Shown here: in pieces, positions 1 to 10,400 of the stretch | How the letters are laid out: each line of letters starts with the position of its first letter | Numbering within the stretch: the stretch's first letter is position 1 | NCBI GenBank assembly: GCA_027574665.1 | Contig: CM050690.1 | Span: 41,593,665-41,657,664 of the forward strand | DNA length: 64,000 nucleotides | Source: Rhynochetos jubatus | Taxonomy: Eukaryota; Chordata; Aves; Eurypygiformes; Rhynochetidae | Direction of reading: 5' to 3' | Position numbers and translations under genes: made by a program | The notes under the pieces: model-generated | Told to the model about the DNA's origin: nothing | Seen by the model: the letters and a program-made list of their open reading frames with translations, nothing else | Databases searched by the model: none

Positions 1-267
1 AGATCAACACAATTATTTTTCTTTCAAATAAGTCGTACTTTCACGAAGAAAACCGTGAAGTAGAATCTCAAGTAACATCCACAAATTTGATTCCTTATTT
101 TATCTTAAGTAGTGCTGGTAATCATGAATATTGGCTAAACCCTGATTCAAATTAATTGTGTTCTCGTTTTTGCAACATGCTTAATTTATGGTTTGTTTTT
201 TTTTTTTCTCCTTTTTTTTTTTTCTCTCTCTTTCTCTCTCTCCTGATCTCTTTCCTCTTTTCAACAG
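1..267 (+). other. 3' part of the last intron, with branch and pyrimidine-tract region
   Basis: This is non-coding sequence ending in a consensus splice acceptor, TTTTCAACAG, whose AG is at 266-267. An uninterrupted pyrimidine run covers 196-244, followed by a second C/T-rich stretch up to the AG, so almost 70 of the last 72 bases are C or T apart from a few purines. CU-rich elements such as TTCTCT and TCTCTC are abundant; these are the kind of sites PTB proteins bind. Apparent open frames here are artefacts of the low-complexity tract. The upstream exon is outside the window. Confidence 0.65.
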
Positions 268-397
268 TCCTGGTACCTGGGCTAGCTTGGTTCCTTTTCA
301 AGTGTCAAATAGGACACCGATCCTGCCGACAAATGTCCCAAATTATGGTTTGAACATAATTGGAGAGCCTTTCCTTCAAGCAGAATCAAGCAACTGA
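268..397 (+). CDS. Last coding exon of an unidentified vertebrate gene (C-terminal 42 residues)
   Basis: The reading frame enters through the acceptor at 266-267 and runs to a TGA at 395-397. The first exon base is the third base of a split codon. The 42 complete codons begin PGTWASLVPF and end EPFLQAESSN. The peptide is neither hydrophobic nor low in complexity: it has several prolines and asparagines, no cysteine, and no transmembrane segment, so it looks like the flexible tail of a larger intracellular or nuclear protein. That is an inference from composition only. I considered several transcription-factor and RNA-binding-protein C-termini and could not match it, so no symbol is given. The evidence is a strong acceptor, a non-random peptide and a long UTR-like sequence downstream. 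It could also be an alternative last exon. The true amino-acid sequence upstream is not in the window. Confidence 0.65.
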
Positions 398-417
398 GGG
401 AAAAAAAGTGAAAAGTA

Positions 418-428
418 AATAAAATAAA
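418..428 (+). promoter_or_regulatory. Overlapping AATAAA poly(A) signals just after the stop codon
   Basis: Two AATAAA hexamers overlap at 418-423 and 423-428, only 21 bases after the TGA. They lie in A-rich sequence, so they may be chance matches; use would give a UTR of only about 50 bases. Confidence 0.2.
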
Positions 429-3014
429 AGCAAAATGAAAAAAGAAAAAAAGAAAGGAAGACGGGACAAGAAAAGAAACTGAAGAAAGAAGAAAAAATAG
501 ACCAGCAATTGCAGCTCTTACAATCACTGATTCCCTTATGGTTGAAACTGAAATGACATACAAAGGGTCGATGATATTTCACTGATGGGTAGAATGCAGC
601 CCCTGCTAAGTAGCCTTTGTTATATGAAGTCTGCTGGGAAATAGATGTTCTGTCTCTGACAATATATTTTAACTGACTTTCTAGATGCCTTAATATTTGC
701 ATGATAAGCTAGTTTTATTGGTTTAGTATTCTTGTTGTTTACGCATGGGATCACTATTCCTGGTTATCTCACAAAACAAAGGCTAGGCAGCAGCAACAGA
801 GCTGCGGGAGGACAAGGGCCGTGAGCCAGCCATTTTCTCAACACACTGATTTCTAAATGTTTTAAAAATAAGCTCTGTAGCCTTTAGTTATCAGTATGGA
901 TTTATTGAACTTTGACCCTTAATTCAGCCTTTTCTAGTGTGTCATGCAGTTTGAAATTTTCATTCAGTATGAACACATAGGCTCTATGGAAGAAATGCCT
1001 CTACGTAGGTAAAAGTGTTATCTCCTCATGCAACAGTAAAAAAGGATAGGAAAAAAGTGAACGTTTTCCCCACTAAAGAAACACTTACAGAGGCAAGTGC
1101 AATTTAAAAATCATATCTAAGGGGTCATCACTATAAGTCCTTCAGCCCTTGGACTCTAAATTGAGGGGATTAAAAATAGAAATAAAAATTACTTTGAACA
1201 AACTTATTTTTCCCCTCAGATTTTGAGGGCATTAAAAGGCATTAAATCAAGACAAATCATGTCCTTGAGAAAAAGAAATCAACGGAAACACAGCACTTAT
1301 GTTGGTTTAGCTGCTGCCTCCACAGAGGGGTAGGGTTTATTTATTTGAAGTTACTGGTTGCATCAAGAACCCATAGGGTTTACACGTTTCTGTAAAATCT
1401 GCATCATAGAGACAAAGAGATAGGCAAATCCATGTCACAAGGGCAAAGCTTACCGTTTACAAACTGGTAATACCAGGATGGGGATATGTTATATTTAAAT
1501 AATGCACTCTTAATGTAAGTCTAGTTACAGGGTGCTGAAAACTTGCATGGTGCTTTCAGAAGTTAGCCTTGTTCAACCATTTTCACATATTGACAGAAAT
1601 ATAATGTGCATGGGCAGACATTTTGCCTCTATGTCTCTTTAAAAAAATAGTTAAAATACTCTTTCCAGTAATCCTAATTTGCACGAAGATATAATGTCCA
1701 CATTACGTGCCTTGCCTTGAAATCTAAAAAACGGAAAAAAACTAAAAAAGAAAAAAAACACAAAAAAAATTGACATCACTACACTTGTTTTGCTGCATTT
1801 ATTATCATTTAAAATCTTTACCATTTTTATGACAAAATATTTTGTACTCCAGATGGGAAAAAAGTGTGACATCATGGATTTTTTAGACAGTTATACCTTT
1901 ATCTCACATTTATAAAGCATATCATGGCTGTGTATAGTTGCCGCTTAAAAATTGTAATCAACCAGCAATATTTTCAGTATTTTGGTGTTTTTTCTATTAA
2001 CCTTTCATGTTTTTCATCTTCCAATTAATATTGGGGGGAGGGGATACAAATTTATACGAATTATGCAATACCAAGTTTTGCCTATGTAGGTAGTGCTTTT
2101 AGCTGTATTGGTTATTATAGGTAAGTACACAGATTTAAAAGGAAAAAAAAAAGAATAATGTATGCTTTTTTTGTTTGTTTTAATTGACCAAAGTGGGTAC
2201 TGCTATTTTTGCAGTGTGATGAGGTCCTTTTCTGTACTGAGAGGTGGACAGGGGATTTTTTTTTATACATACATATATATATATTCTGGGGTGGGTGGGG
2301 AGGATTTTTAACACTTTACAGTGTAGCTGTGAAGCAGTGCACCCTTAGCCAGGCAAGGGCTGCAAAGCGACTGTTCTGCCTACTGTGACAAACTTTCAAA
2401 TCGGTTCCCTCTTTTTAACTTCCCACCTGGGGTGCAAGCTAAAATCATTTCTGGATTTAAAAAATAAATAATGAATTCTGTTGGAGGCAGACTTGACTTG
2501 AGGAAATTGTTTTAAGCTTTTCATTTTTTTTTTTTTTTTCCATGAGAAAGAGACAGACACAGAGAGAAAGAGGTCAAGACCCACAGTGAGAAGATGACTT
2601 GTCCATTCTGGCAAAGATACTTCCTCCTAAAGCGTTCACGTTCAAAAATGTTTTTAGCTCAGAATGACAAAGACGCTTGCTTTGTCTAGTAAATGCACGT
2701 ACAGGGCCAAAATCTTTGCTGGCATAATTCCACCAACTCCAGTTGACTCTGGAGTTGCTCCTGCAGTGATTTTGCCTCCCTTAGTCTGTTTGACTGGTAA
2801 ATATACCTTTTTTTTTCTTTTAACTCTGCATCAAAACTTTTTTTTTTTCTGTTACCCCCAAGTTTGTTAACTCACAGGATCTGATTTACTATTTTTGGCC
2901 TGTTCAGGCTGTTACAGAGGTTTGCAGTGTCTTCTCATACAGTGGGTCAGATGGAGAGCTCTGGGCTGTAGTGGGGAAGGAGTTACCTGATGCACAAGAT
3001 TAGACTTTAATGTC

Positions 3015-3020
3015 AATAAA
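3015..3020 (+). promoter_or_regulatory. Candidate poly(A) signal AATAAA
   Basis: A canonical AATAAA inside the probable 3' UTR. It is followed within 30 bases by CA dinucleotides and then by TG-rich sequence (TGTTGCAGGCCTTGTGTGC near 3068-3086), an arrangement compatible with cleavage and polyadenylation. Use is unproven. Confidence 0.3.
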
Positions 3021-4518
3021 AGTGGATTTCCAGTAGAATCACATGTTGCACATCAGCAGTGGGCCTGTTGTTGCAGGCCTTGTGTGCACCAGGGTTCTTT
3101 GTGATGTGTGGCTCAACACGTGGTGAGTTATGGTAAAAGCACATTTTAGGGTGAGAGCAGAGACTTGGGGATATGGGATACCCTGGTGGGAAAATTAATC
3201 TCTTTGCTGTTTTCTCTGCATTGTGGAGGTTCTTCCTTCCCTGGAGCAACCCCAAAGGTGCAGCTCCAGCAGCAGCCACCCCACCAAGGACCGGGCAGTG
3301 GCACACCAACGCCAGTCCCTTCTGGCCCCTGCCAGCGTGCGGCGGCTGACGAGCCAGAGCCATGGTGGTGGCCCATCCCTTCGTCTCTGGTGGTGTGTAG
3401 GCAGGGCCTATAGAGACAGGAGCTGTAGGAAAGCAAAGCACTGAGATTTATCTAAATTGAAAAAAAGAAAGCCCCACATAAAAAGATAAGACACCAAAAG
3501 AAAATGAAAATCAACTTTATGTTGCTCTTCTGAGCCCTGTAGTAAGTGAACTCATTCACTAAGCACATGGCTATTGGGGTTACCACAATGTGCTAGACCT
3601 ACCCGGAGTGCACCTCAGGCTCTGGCCTGGTAAAACAAAGTGTGTGTTGTCCTTTCCACACGCCACTGACACTGAGCCGTTCCGGAGCAGCGGGGTGTGC
3701 TGTGGGGCTGTCCTTGATTAGTGCCGTTAGCAAGGTGTTCCTTCAAGCTTTTAACAGCACACCGGGAGGAAGCTGGAACAAGTTCAGGCTTCAAAATGCA
3801 ATAGTCAAAACGATGATTGCCCTTGTAGGAAGATGGAAGCCATTAACAGAGCTGCTTTGTTATCTCTGACCTCCTGTACGAAAAAAAATAGAGCTTGCAG
3901 ATGCCATAGCTTAAAAAGCAAACTCCTTCCTTCCCTATGAATGTATTGGGTTGTTAAGTGACTGTGGGTTTTTTCCACCTGCCTCTCTAACAGAAAAGCC
4001 TGTTCGGAAGAAAATGAACTTATCATTTTGCAGGTTTGGTTTGGATTTCTTTTTTTTTTTTTTTTTTTTTAAGCTCAGCAGTCAAAAGATTAAGATGAGA
4101 TTGAGAACTCAAATCCAGTCTCTGGCCTCCTCCTTCACCAGGAAGTGTATTCTGACTAAATCGAGCCACCCCGTTCTATGTGCACTGTTCTGCCTTTATT
4201 TAGTTGCTTTGCAGCCCTGGCCTCATGGCTGTGCCACTGAAGTGTGTTTCCCCGGAGTGACATGAACGTTTGAGGCTTGACTAAGGAAAAAAAAAAAGGC
4301 AGTGAAGGAGACTGTACATAAAGACATGGCAAAAATATTAATTATAGCAATATAGTTGTGGGGTGATGTTCAGGTGGGCAGCTCCATTGAAAATATGTGA
4401 ATGAATTTGTGAAGCTGCAAGTAGCGAGAAGAAAGGAGGATCTTCTGAATGAACCGCCTACCTTGTAGACAGTAATTTGTACACTGTATAGTTTTGTTAA
4501 GATTTTTTTTTTTTTTTA

Positions 4519-4524
4519 ATTAAA
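4519..4524 (+). promoter_or_regulatory. Candidate poly(A) signal ATTAAA
   Basis: The common variant hexamer ATTAAA directly follows a T run (about 4503-4517) and is followed by a TTGTTTGT element at 4531-4538. It lies just upstream of the hairpin cluster at 4562-4726. Confidence 0.3.
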
Positions 4525-4561
4525 GTACCCTTGTTTGTAAAGCTAACTTTTTAACAATTAT

Positions 4562-4586
4562 AATGGAAATGCATGTCATTTCCATT
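4562..4586 (+). repeat. Perfect 10-bp hairpin
   Basis: AATGGAAATG (4562-4571) and CATTTCCATT (4577-4586) are perfect reverse complements separated by the loop CATGT. It is the first of three hairpins within 165 bases. Confidence 0.7.
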
Positions 4587-4594
4587 TTTAAAGT

Positions 4595-4615
4595 AAACAA
4601 GAATATTCCTTGTTT
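4595..4615 (+). repeat. Perfect 7-bp hairpin
   Basis: AAACAAG (4595-4601) pairs perfectly with CTTGTTT (4609-4615) across the loop AATATTC. It begins only 9 bases after the preceding hairpin. Confidence 0.6.
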
Positions 4616-4705
4616 GGAAACTGGACTTGGGTTAAAACTCTCCAGTTTCTTAATTTATGTATTAAAAAAAAAAATCTGTCCATGTTAGGAGTTATTTCGC
4701 AGATT

Positions 4706-4726
4706 CCTGTGCTTGAAAAGCACAGG
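4706..4726 (+). repeat. Perfect 9-bp hairpin with 3-nt loop
   Basis: CCTGTGCTT (4706-4714) pairs perfectly with AAGCACAGG (4718-4726) around the loop GAA. Four of the nine pairs are A-U and five are G-C, so it should be stable in RNA. Confidence 0.7.
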
Positions 4727-5890
4727 TTACTAATCCTTTAAAAGTGTAAATGGAGAAAAGTTATATTTTATGAAGGTTATTTTGTTGTATTTAGTATTGG
4801 AAAAGTTGGTTTTCAGAGCATTTCAAAATGTTGGAAGCACCACTGTCTTTTTATTAGTATATATGGCCTTTAGCAAAAGTTTTTGTGATTGTTACATGAT
4901 GGTATTTAAGATTAGGTTCACAGAGCAATTCAGGATAGGCAGAGAACTAAAACAGTACTTATGTCTCACATAGCTGTGTCCTCAGGGAGCAGAATTTTGG
5001 ATTTGCAACTTGTAGCTTCATAAGGACTTAATGAAAGAGATTGCACAAGGACATACTCAGCTGTGACACCGGAGTGTGTTCTGTACCTAAATCTAAATTG
5101 TATTTACTGTGTGAGATTATGAAGGCTGCAGAAAGTTATCCCATATTCAGTGTACAGTATTCACTTTTAATGAAACAACTCTCTAATGTTGCTGGCAGTA
5201 AGGCCCCAAGCATGACATCCAATATGGTTTACATGATCCTGTCAAGGTCTTTTGTTAACATTAACCAGCTGCATGCTCCTGGGCTTTTTTATTGGGTTTC
5301 TATAGAAAACGTAAAAAAAGAAAAAGAGTAAAATCATATGCAGGCTAATCAAGTTAAACAGGAAAAGCTCAAAGTTGAATGTTCTACTCCATGCTGAAGG
5401 AGCCTAAAACTGCCTCCTTCTTATTTGCACTTTCTGCTAGTTCCCCTGTTTTATCTAATTCCTCAAAATTGTGTGGGTGTGGTGGAGCACTGCAGTTGGA
5501 GGATAACACGGACCACTGATTTTGCCCTTTAACCCTGCACAATGACCTTTGCATCAGCCAAACTTATTGCCATGACAACTCTTTGTACTGTTTCCATGCC
5601 ACAGCTCTGTTGGTCACATTGTTAATAGTAAAGGGGACAAGTTGGAGACGGTCAATTTTTACATTTTTTGTTGCAATTTTTTCTTCAATGGTTGTAAGTA
5701 GTTTTTTTTTTTTTTTATGATAAAAGGGTTCACTAGTTATTACTCTTTAGAAATATCTGTGTGTTGCAATTCAAATGTATGTTGAATTTGTGAAAAGGGC
5801 TTCAGTGCCACTAGCATCATAATACCCTAGAATAAGCCTTTGATACTTTTATTGCATGATACAGTAACAGTAAAACATAAAGGTGGCCTA

Positions 5891-5896
5891 AATAAA
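5891..5896 (+). promoter_or_regulatory. Candidate poly(A) signal AATAAA
   Basis: A canonical hexamer in AT-rich sequence. A TTTGTATTACTGTATTTTTG stretch about 40 bases downstream could act as a U/GU-rich element. Confidence 0.3.
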
Positions 5897-6750
5897 TGGA
5901 GAGCAGCATGAGCTAGTGACACTAAAGCCAGTCTTTGTATTACTGTATTTTTGACAGAATGGTTTTGAAAACTGTGCTACAGGGACTGATGTGGCAAATG
6001 TATCTCTATATGCAGAAGGAAGTTTTTTAAGAAGTATGGCTTATTATGCATTCTTCATTGAGGGCATTGAAGTTGCATGGACTGATAAAAGTTGATGCAA
6101 AATGAGAAAGAAACAAAAACCAGCAAAATGTTTACCAAAAAACTCAAACAAATGAGCAGTGCCTGTTCAATTTCACAGTCTCTGTTGAGTTCAGTTGTAA
6201 ATATGTTTCAGATAACATTTTCTTCAAAAAAAAAAAAAAATCTCTACAACATTGTAGAATGTGAGGGGTTCCTCAATCCCAGGCATAGGCTTCTCAAGAG
6301 CTGCATTAGATTATGTCTTCATCAAGCTGTTAATTTGTGCTTATATCATATAGAACTTTTAGTAAGCTGGGAAGAGGCACCCCATCTCAATGATATTTCT
6401 CTGAGAACAACTTTTGTAGGGCTGTGTGTTTCTTTAGATACATTTAGTACAACTGTAGGTGACAAGTAGTCAGTTATTGCTTGCTAGCTACACACCAGGG
6501 TTGATCCATTTTAAAACTTTTGGCATTTTCCCCCATACTGTAGGCCATAAATCCTGAAGGTTACATTTTAATTAAAAAGGAGGTGCATGCACAGTCTTTG
6601 TGTAATGAACCTTCTCTAGTAAGATGCATTACAGTACATCTACTTAATTTTGGAATTAGGGCCCTCTGGCATCAGACCTGTTTTTAGCCTGAGTGTTAAC
6701 AAAGGTTTTTATTGTGCCTGGTTGGAGGATAATAATGTTCTTTTTGGTAC

Positions 6751-6775
6751 TTTTTTTTTTTTTTTTTTTTTTTTT
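6751..6775 (+). repeat. T25 homopolymer run
   Basis: An uninterrupted run of 25 T. Similar but shorter T runs are at 2525-2539, 4050-4070 and 10575-10590. They are not preceded by a recognisable retroposed body, so I call them simple repeats. Confidence 0.9.
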
Positions 6776-7410
6776 AAGGTTACAAATGAACTCAACTGCC
6801 ACAAGTTTTAAACTGGTGTAAATCAAGCTTGACTTAATGTGATTGTTACTGTTATATCCAGCCTATACTGCTAGCAGCTGCTCATACTGCAGTCAATTAC
6901 TGGAAGCGGATATATTTCCTATGCAAAAACTGTTTAAACAATAAAAATGAGCTATGCTACAGACCCTGGTCTTATGTTGTGTGGGTTTTTTGTTTGTTTG
7001 TTTGTTTTTTCTACCTCTAAGAGTCATAATTAATGTCTGAAAAAGTAACCTTAAACCTGGTACCCCTGACAGCATGGCACAACTCACAGAGTTCTGCGCA
7101 TACTTAGTTTAGATTTCACATGTTTGTATAGGCATTGTCTTAGTGCTTACACTGCAAAAGCAGTAGAACAGAGACAAAAGGAGTCATAATCAGACAATCA
7201 GCTGAGTTTATAAGCTTATATTTAGTTTTCATCCTCATGTTTTACCAGCCCTAGTAATTATACAGGTGGCCTGAATTGCTTCTCCTGTGATGTAAGATTG
7301 AGCATGATAGCGGAAGGGCAGGAGACCTCTGTTTTCTTTCAATGTTATTGACTTGTGACAGACAGTATATCTTTGATTTCTTAACAGCCTTCATGATAAC
7401 ATTTTCATTA

Positions 7411-7416
7411 AATAAA
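7411..7416 (+). promoter_or_regulatory. Candidate distal poly(A) signal AATAAA
   Basis: A canonical hexamer followed at about 7467-7480 by a T/GT-rich stretch (TTTGTTTTGGGTC), the usual layout of a functional signal and downstream element. It is the most distal good candidate for the end of the left-edge gene. Confidence 0.35.
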
Positions 7417-7440
7417 GGCAGCAAGATCTAATATTCCAAA

Positions 7441-10400
7441 CTTTCTTCCTGACTTCAGAAAACTTTGTTTTGGGTCAAGGTATTTGAACTCTGCAAAAGA
7501 AGTATTATTTTTCATAAGTGTGCATTTGCTGTATATATGGGATGTTTCATTCAGCGCATGTTCCTGGAAATATATTGTTTTCTCTTACAACATTAAGAAA
7601 AGTAGCAACTGTCAACAAATACCATGAGTATGGTCAAGAAATGACTGACTGGATCACAGTACAAAGACTTAAACTAGATTATGTAAGAGTCTTCAGATTT
7701 TGCCCCAAAGTGAAGCTAAACAACTTGCCATCTACTTAGATAAAAATATTCCGCAAATTCTACAGCATAAGCTTTTTCCAGTTTCAGCCAACAATGCGCA
7801 AAAATGGTTTGTTATTTTTCCTCACTGGTTTGTTTGTACAGAGACTATTTGTTTGTTAAATGGACTAATTTTTCTGCGCAAGGCCCTTTGTTGTATGTGT
7901 GTCTCTCCAAAACAAATTGTCAGGCGCTGCAAAGTTAGGAAATTCTACCATTTTTTCCTGCTAGAGTTTCCTTCAGTGCTGTTGTTTGGACATGATATGA
8001 AAACTATACTTAAGGATTTTAGATTCCACCCCTATTCCGAAACAGAATACCTTTCTGAGTAACCCAGAGATGCTTAAATTCAGCTCTGCCTCGCTTTTCT
8101 GGTAAGAGAATTCCTTACTTCTCCCACCACTCTGCAGCTCCTTGCAAAGCAGCCTGCTGCTGAATACAATGCACCAGAATCCTGCAGCGAGCTTTCTACA
8201 TGACTTCAATCCTCCCCTCCATGCATGCCAGCTGCAGAGTGTCACTGATGCCCATAGTTTGGGACAAAGAATGGCAGCTGCCTGCATTTGTTGACGCTGA
8301 CAGTGCCAGCGCCAGGGCTGCAACGCCATGCTCAGGATAGGCACTGTGCTGGCCAACAACATCACAACATAAGGAGCAGGAAGGGGAGCATGCCAATGAG
8401 ACCATGGCTTGCAGCTTCATGGTGAGGACGTGGAACTGGGGGAAGCTCCTGGTTGAGGCCTTTCTGCTTTCCCATTTGCTAGGTTTCTGAAAAGAAGCAG
8501 ACAAAGAGCCCATGAACCGGTCTTTAATGCTTTTTTTTAAAAAACGTCATGGTTGTTTTTGTGTGTTTTCCCATGAGCTTACAAATTATAACTGAAAAAT
8601 AAACACAGAAATCTTGCTACCAGATCCAAACACACAAGCAAGCAGCAAGGTAGAAATGTGCAGTACTGCCTCGCAGTTTTTTGCTGCCATTAGATGAAGT
8701 GTAAATGAAGTTACCTTTGTTATGTGTGGGTTTCTTTTTGAGTCTTATTTTTCTTTCTATTGTGGTTAGAGGGGGGTGACAACACTGTCAGTCTTTCATC
8801 TGAACTTGACTGGCAGTTGACCTCTGCACATTCTGTTATGTAGTACCTAAACAGAACATGCTTCTTAGAAAAGGTCTATGGGAAACCTGCTCCTCCAGGA
8901 GATTGATCTGATGCCACTGGAGTCGATAGAAATCCCTCAGCTGATTTTTAGCAAGGATTGGATCAGGCCTACGTTGCTGGTAAGGCACCTTATTTTAGGT
9001 GCATGTGGATTTCCAGGTCTTAACGTGTGTGGGGTTTATTTTTCCCCTAAAGCGTGTGCCTTAGGGTGAATGGAGGTGTTCAAAGCAGAACGTAACCGTT
9101 TCTGCTTGCTAAGCTGATGCTTGCTACTAAAACAATGGTCTCCATTGACGATATTTAGCTGCACCGCAGGCTGCCGAAACCAGCACACATTGCTGTGGGC
9201 AGACAGGCAAGGAAGTCTGATACACAACAGGACTGGGGCAGGGATAAAAGATCTATCTCCCCATAACTGACAAGTCAAGCGCTGCAGCACTGTGAAGCTG
9301 GAACCATATCAATTGTAAGCAGCTGTCTGTTCAATTTTCAAAAACTCTCTGATCAGATAATTACTGATGTTTCAAGAAACAAATGGTGCCCCCAGTTAGA
9401 CTGCTGAAACATCTCTGAATGCAATGAGGTCACCCAAGGGTAAGTGGGGGCTTTAGATCTTAAACACTTTTCAGACATAATTCTGGTTGTAAACCACCTT
9501 CCTCCCAAATTATTTGAGATTGAAATATTTCCCTCAGTGTATTTTTCTGCTGCAGTGTATTGAAAAATGTCACAGTTACTTACAGTGGATTTGTTTCACA
9601 GCCCAGAAAACTTGAGCTTGTGAAAACCCTCAGAAGTTAAGTACATTTTTCTGTTTCATGGACACAAGAATACAAAGATGAGATTGTTTTCTTTAGGTAG
9701 TTTGATCTCTTTCCGCGCCCCTTCCCCCTTTTAAAATAGTGTGATGTGAGAATTCACTTTGTATGTAATACCTGAAATGCCTAATGTAGGCTAGATTAAT
9801 TTTGGACAGGAGGACACACACCACAATAGCCTTAAAATGCACTTAGTAGTAAGAAAATAAACTTTTTTTGAAAGTAATGAGCATGACAGATCTCAGCATC
9901 AGAGTGAGAATCAGCACAGTGAGGAGCTTTCTATTAATTTCCTGTATACTATTCAGAATTGTCTGTGCAGTCGTATATCTTGGTTTTCCTACACCATGTA
10001 AACACAAATGTGAATACAAACTTCCAGGTTTCCTGTGGCTACAGTTCCAGTGACTGCGACATAGCAGTTGCATAGCATCCAAGTTGCCCTGGCGCCTTCT
10101 TGGTACCACAGAATTCCATGTTTAGCAGGCTGCACGTTGGTGCTAAATGGCATTATTGGGGTTAAAAATGGGTTAAGATTATGAGTGAATCAGCTATATC
10201 ACCACGCAGACACAAGCACATTGATAATTGAGTGCTAAATTTGCATTCATGATGTAGTTCAGCACACAGCATCCGGTCTGTAAGTGAAATTATGTCTGCT
10301 TATTTATGTTCTTACAGTGACATGAGCGTTGCTTTTCTAAACCAGCCAGTCAAACCAGTATTCACTGTGAAATAAAAACGATGTATCTGTGATTACGTGA

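Larger units (their letters stand above)
398..7440 (+). other. Probable long 3' UTR and immediate downstream region of the same gene
   Basis: There is no supported open reading frame here. The sequence is AT-rich with many T runs and has no recognisable LINE or LTR for about 7 kb, which is unusual beside the repeat-rich remainder and fits a constrained 3' UTR. It starts with a strongly purine-rich stretch (398-505). Poly(A) signals of the AATAAA type are at 418-428 (two overlapping copies), 2463, 3015, 5891 and 7411, with ATTAAA at 4519. Two Pumilio-type sites (TGTANATA) occur at 4313-4320 and 6196-6203. A GC-richer patch lies at about 3060-3430. The real 3' end cannot be fixed without transcript data; 7,440 is simply shortly after the last clear signal. 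Open frames on either strand in this interval show no family resemblance. Confidence 0.45.

Noticed and set aside
156-702. Open frames on both strands over 156-702 other than the terminal exon
   Set aside because: They consist mainly of Phe/Ser or Lys/Glu runs from the pyrimidine and purine tracts, with no plausible domain.
3013-3441. 142-codon minus-strand open frame and overlapping frames
   Set aside because: Falls in a GC-richer patch of the probable 3' UTR where stops are less frequent. No motif, and several overlapping frames are equally open.
4562-4726. MicroRNA precursor
   Set aside because: The stems are only 7-10 bp; a pre-miRNA hairpin needs roughly 22 paired positions or more per arm.
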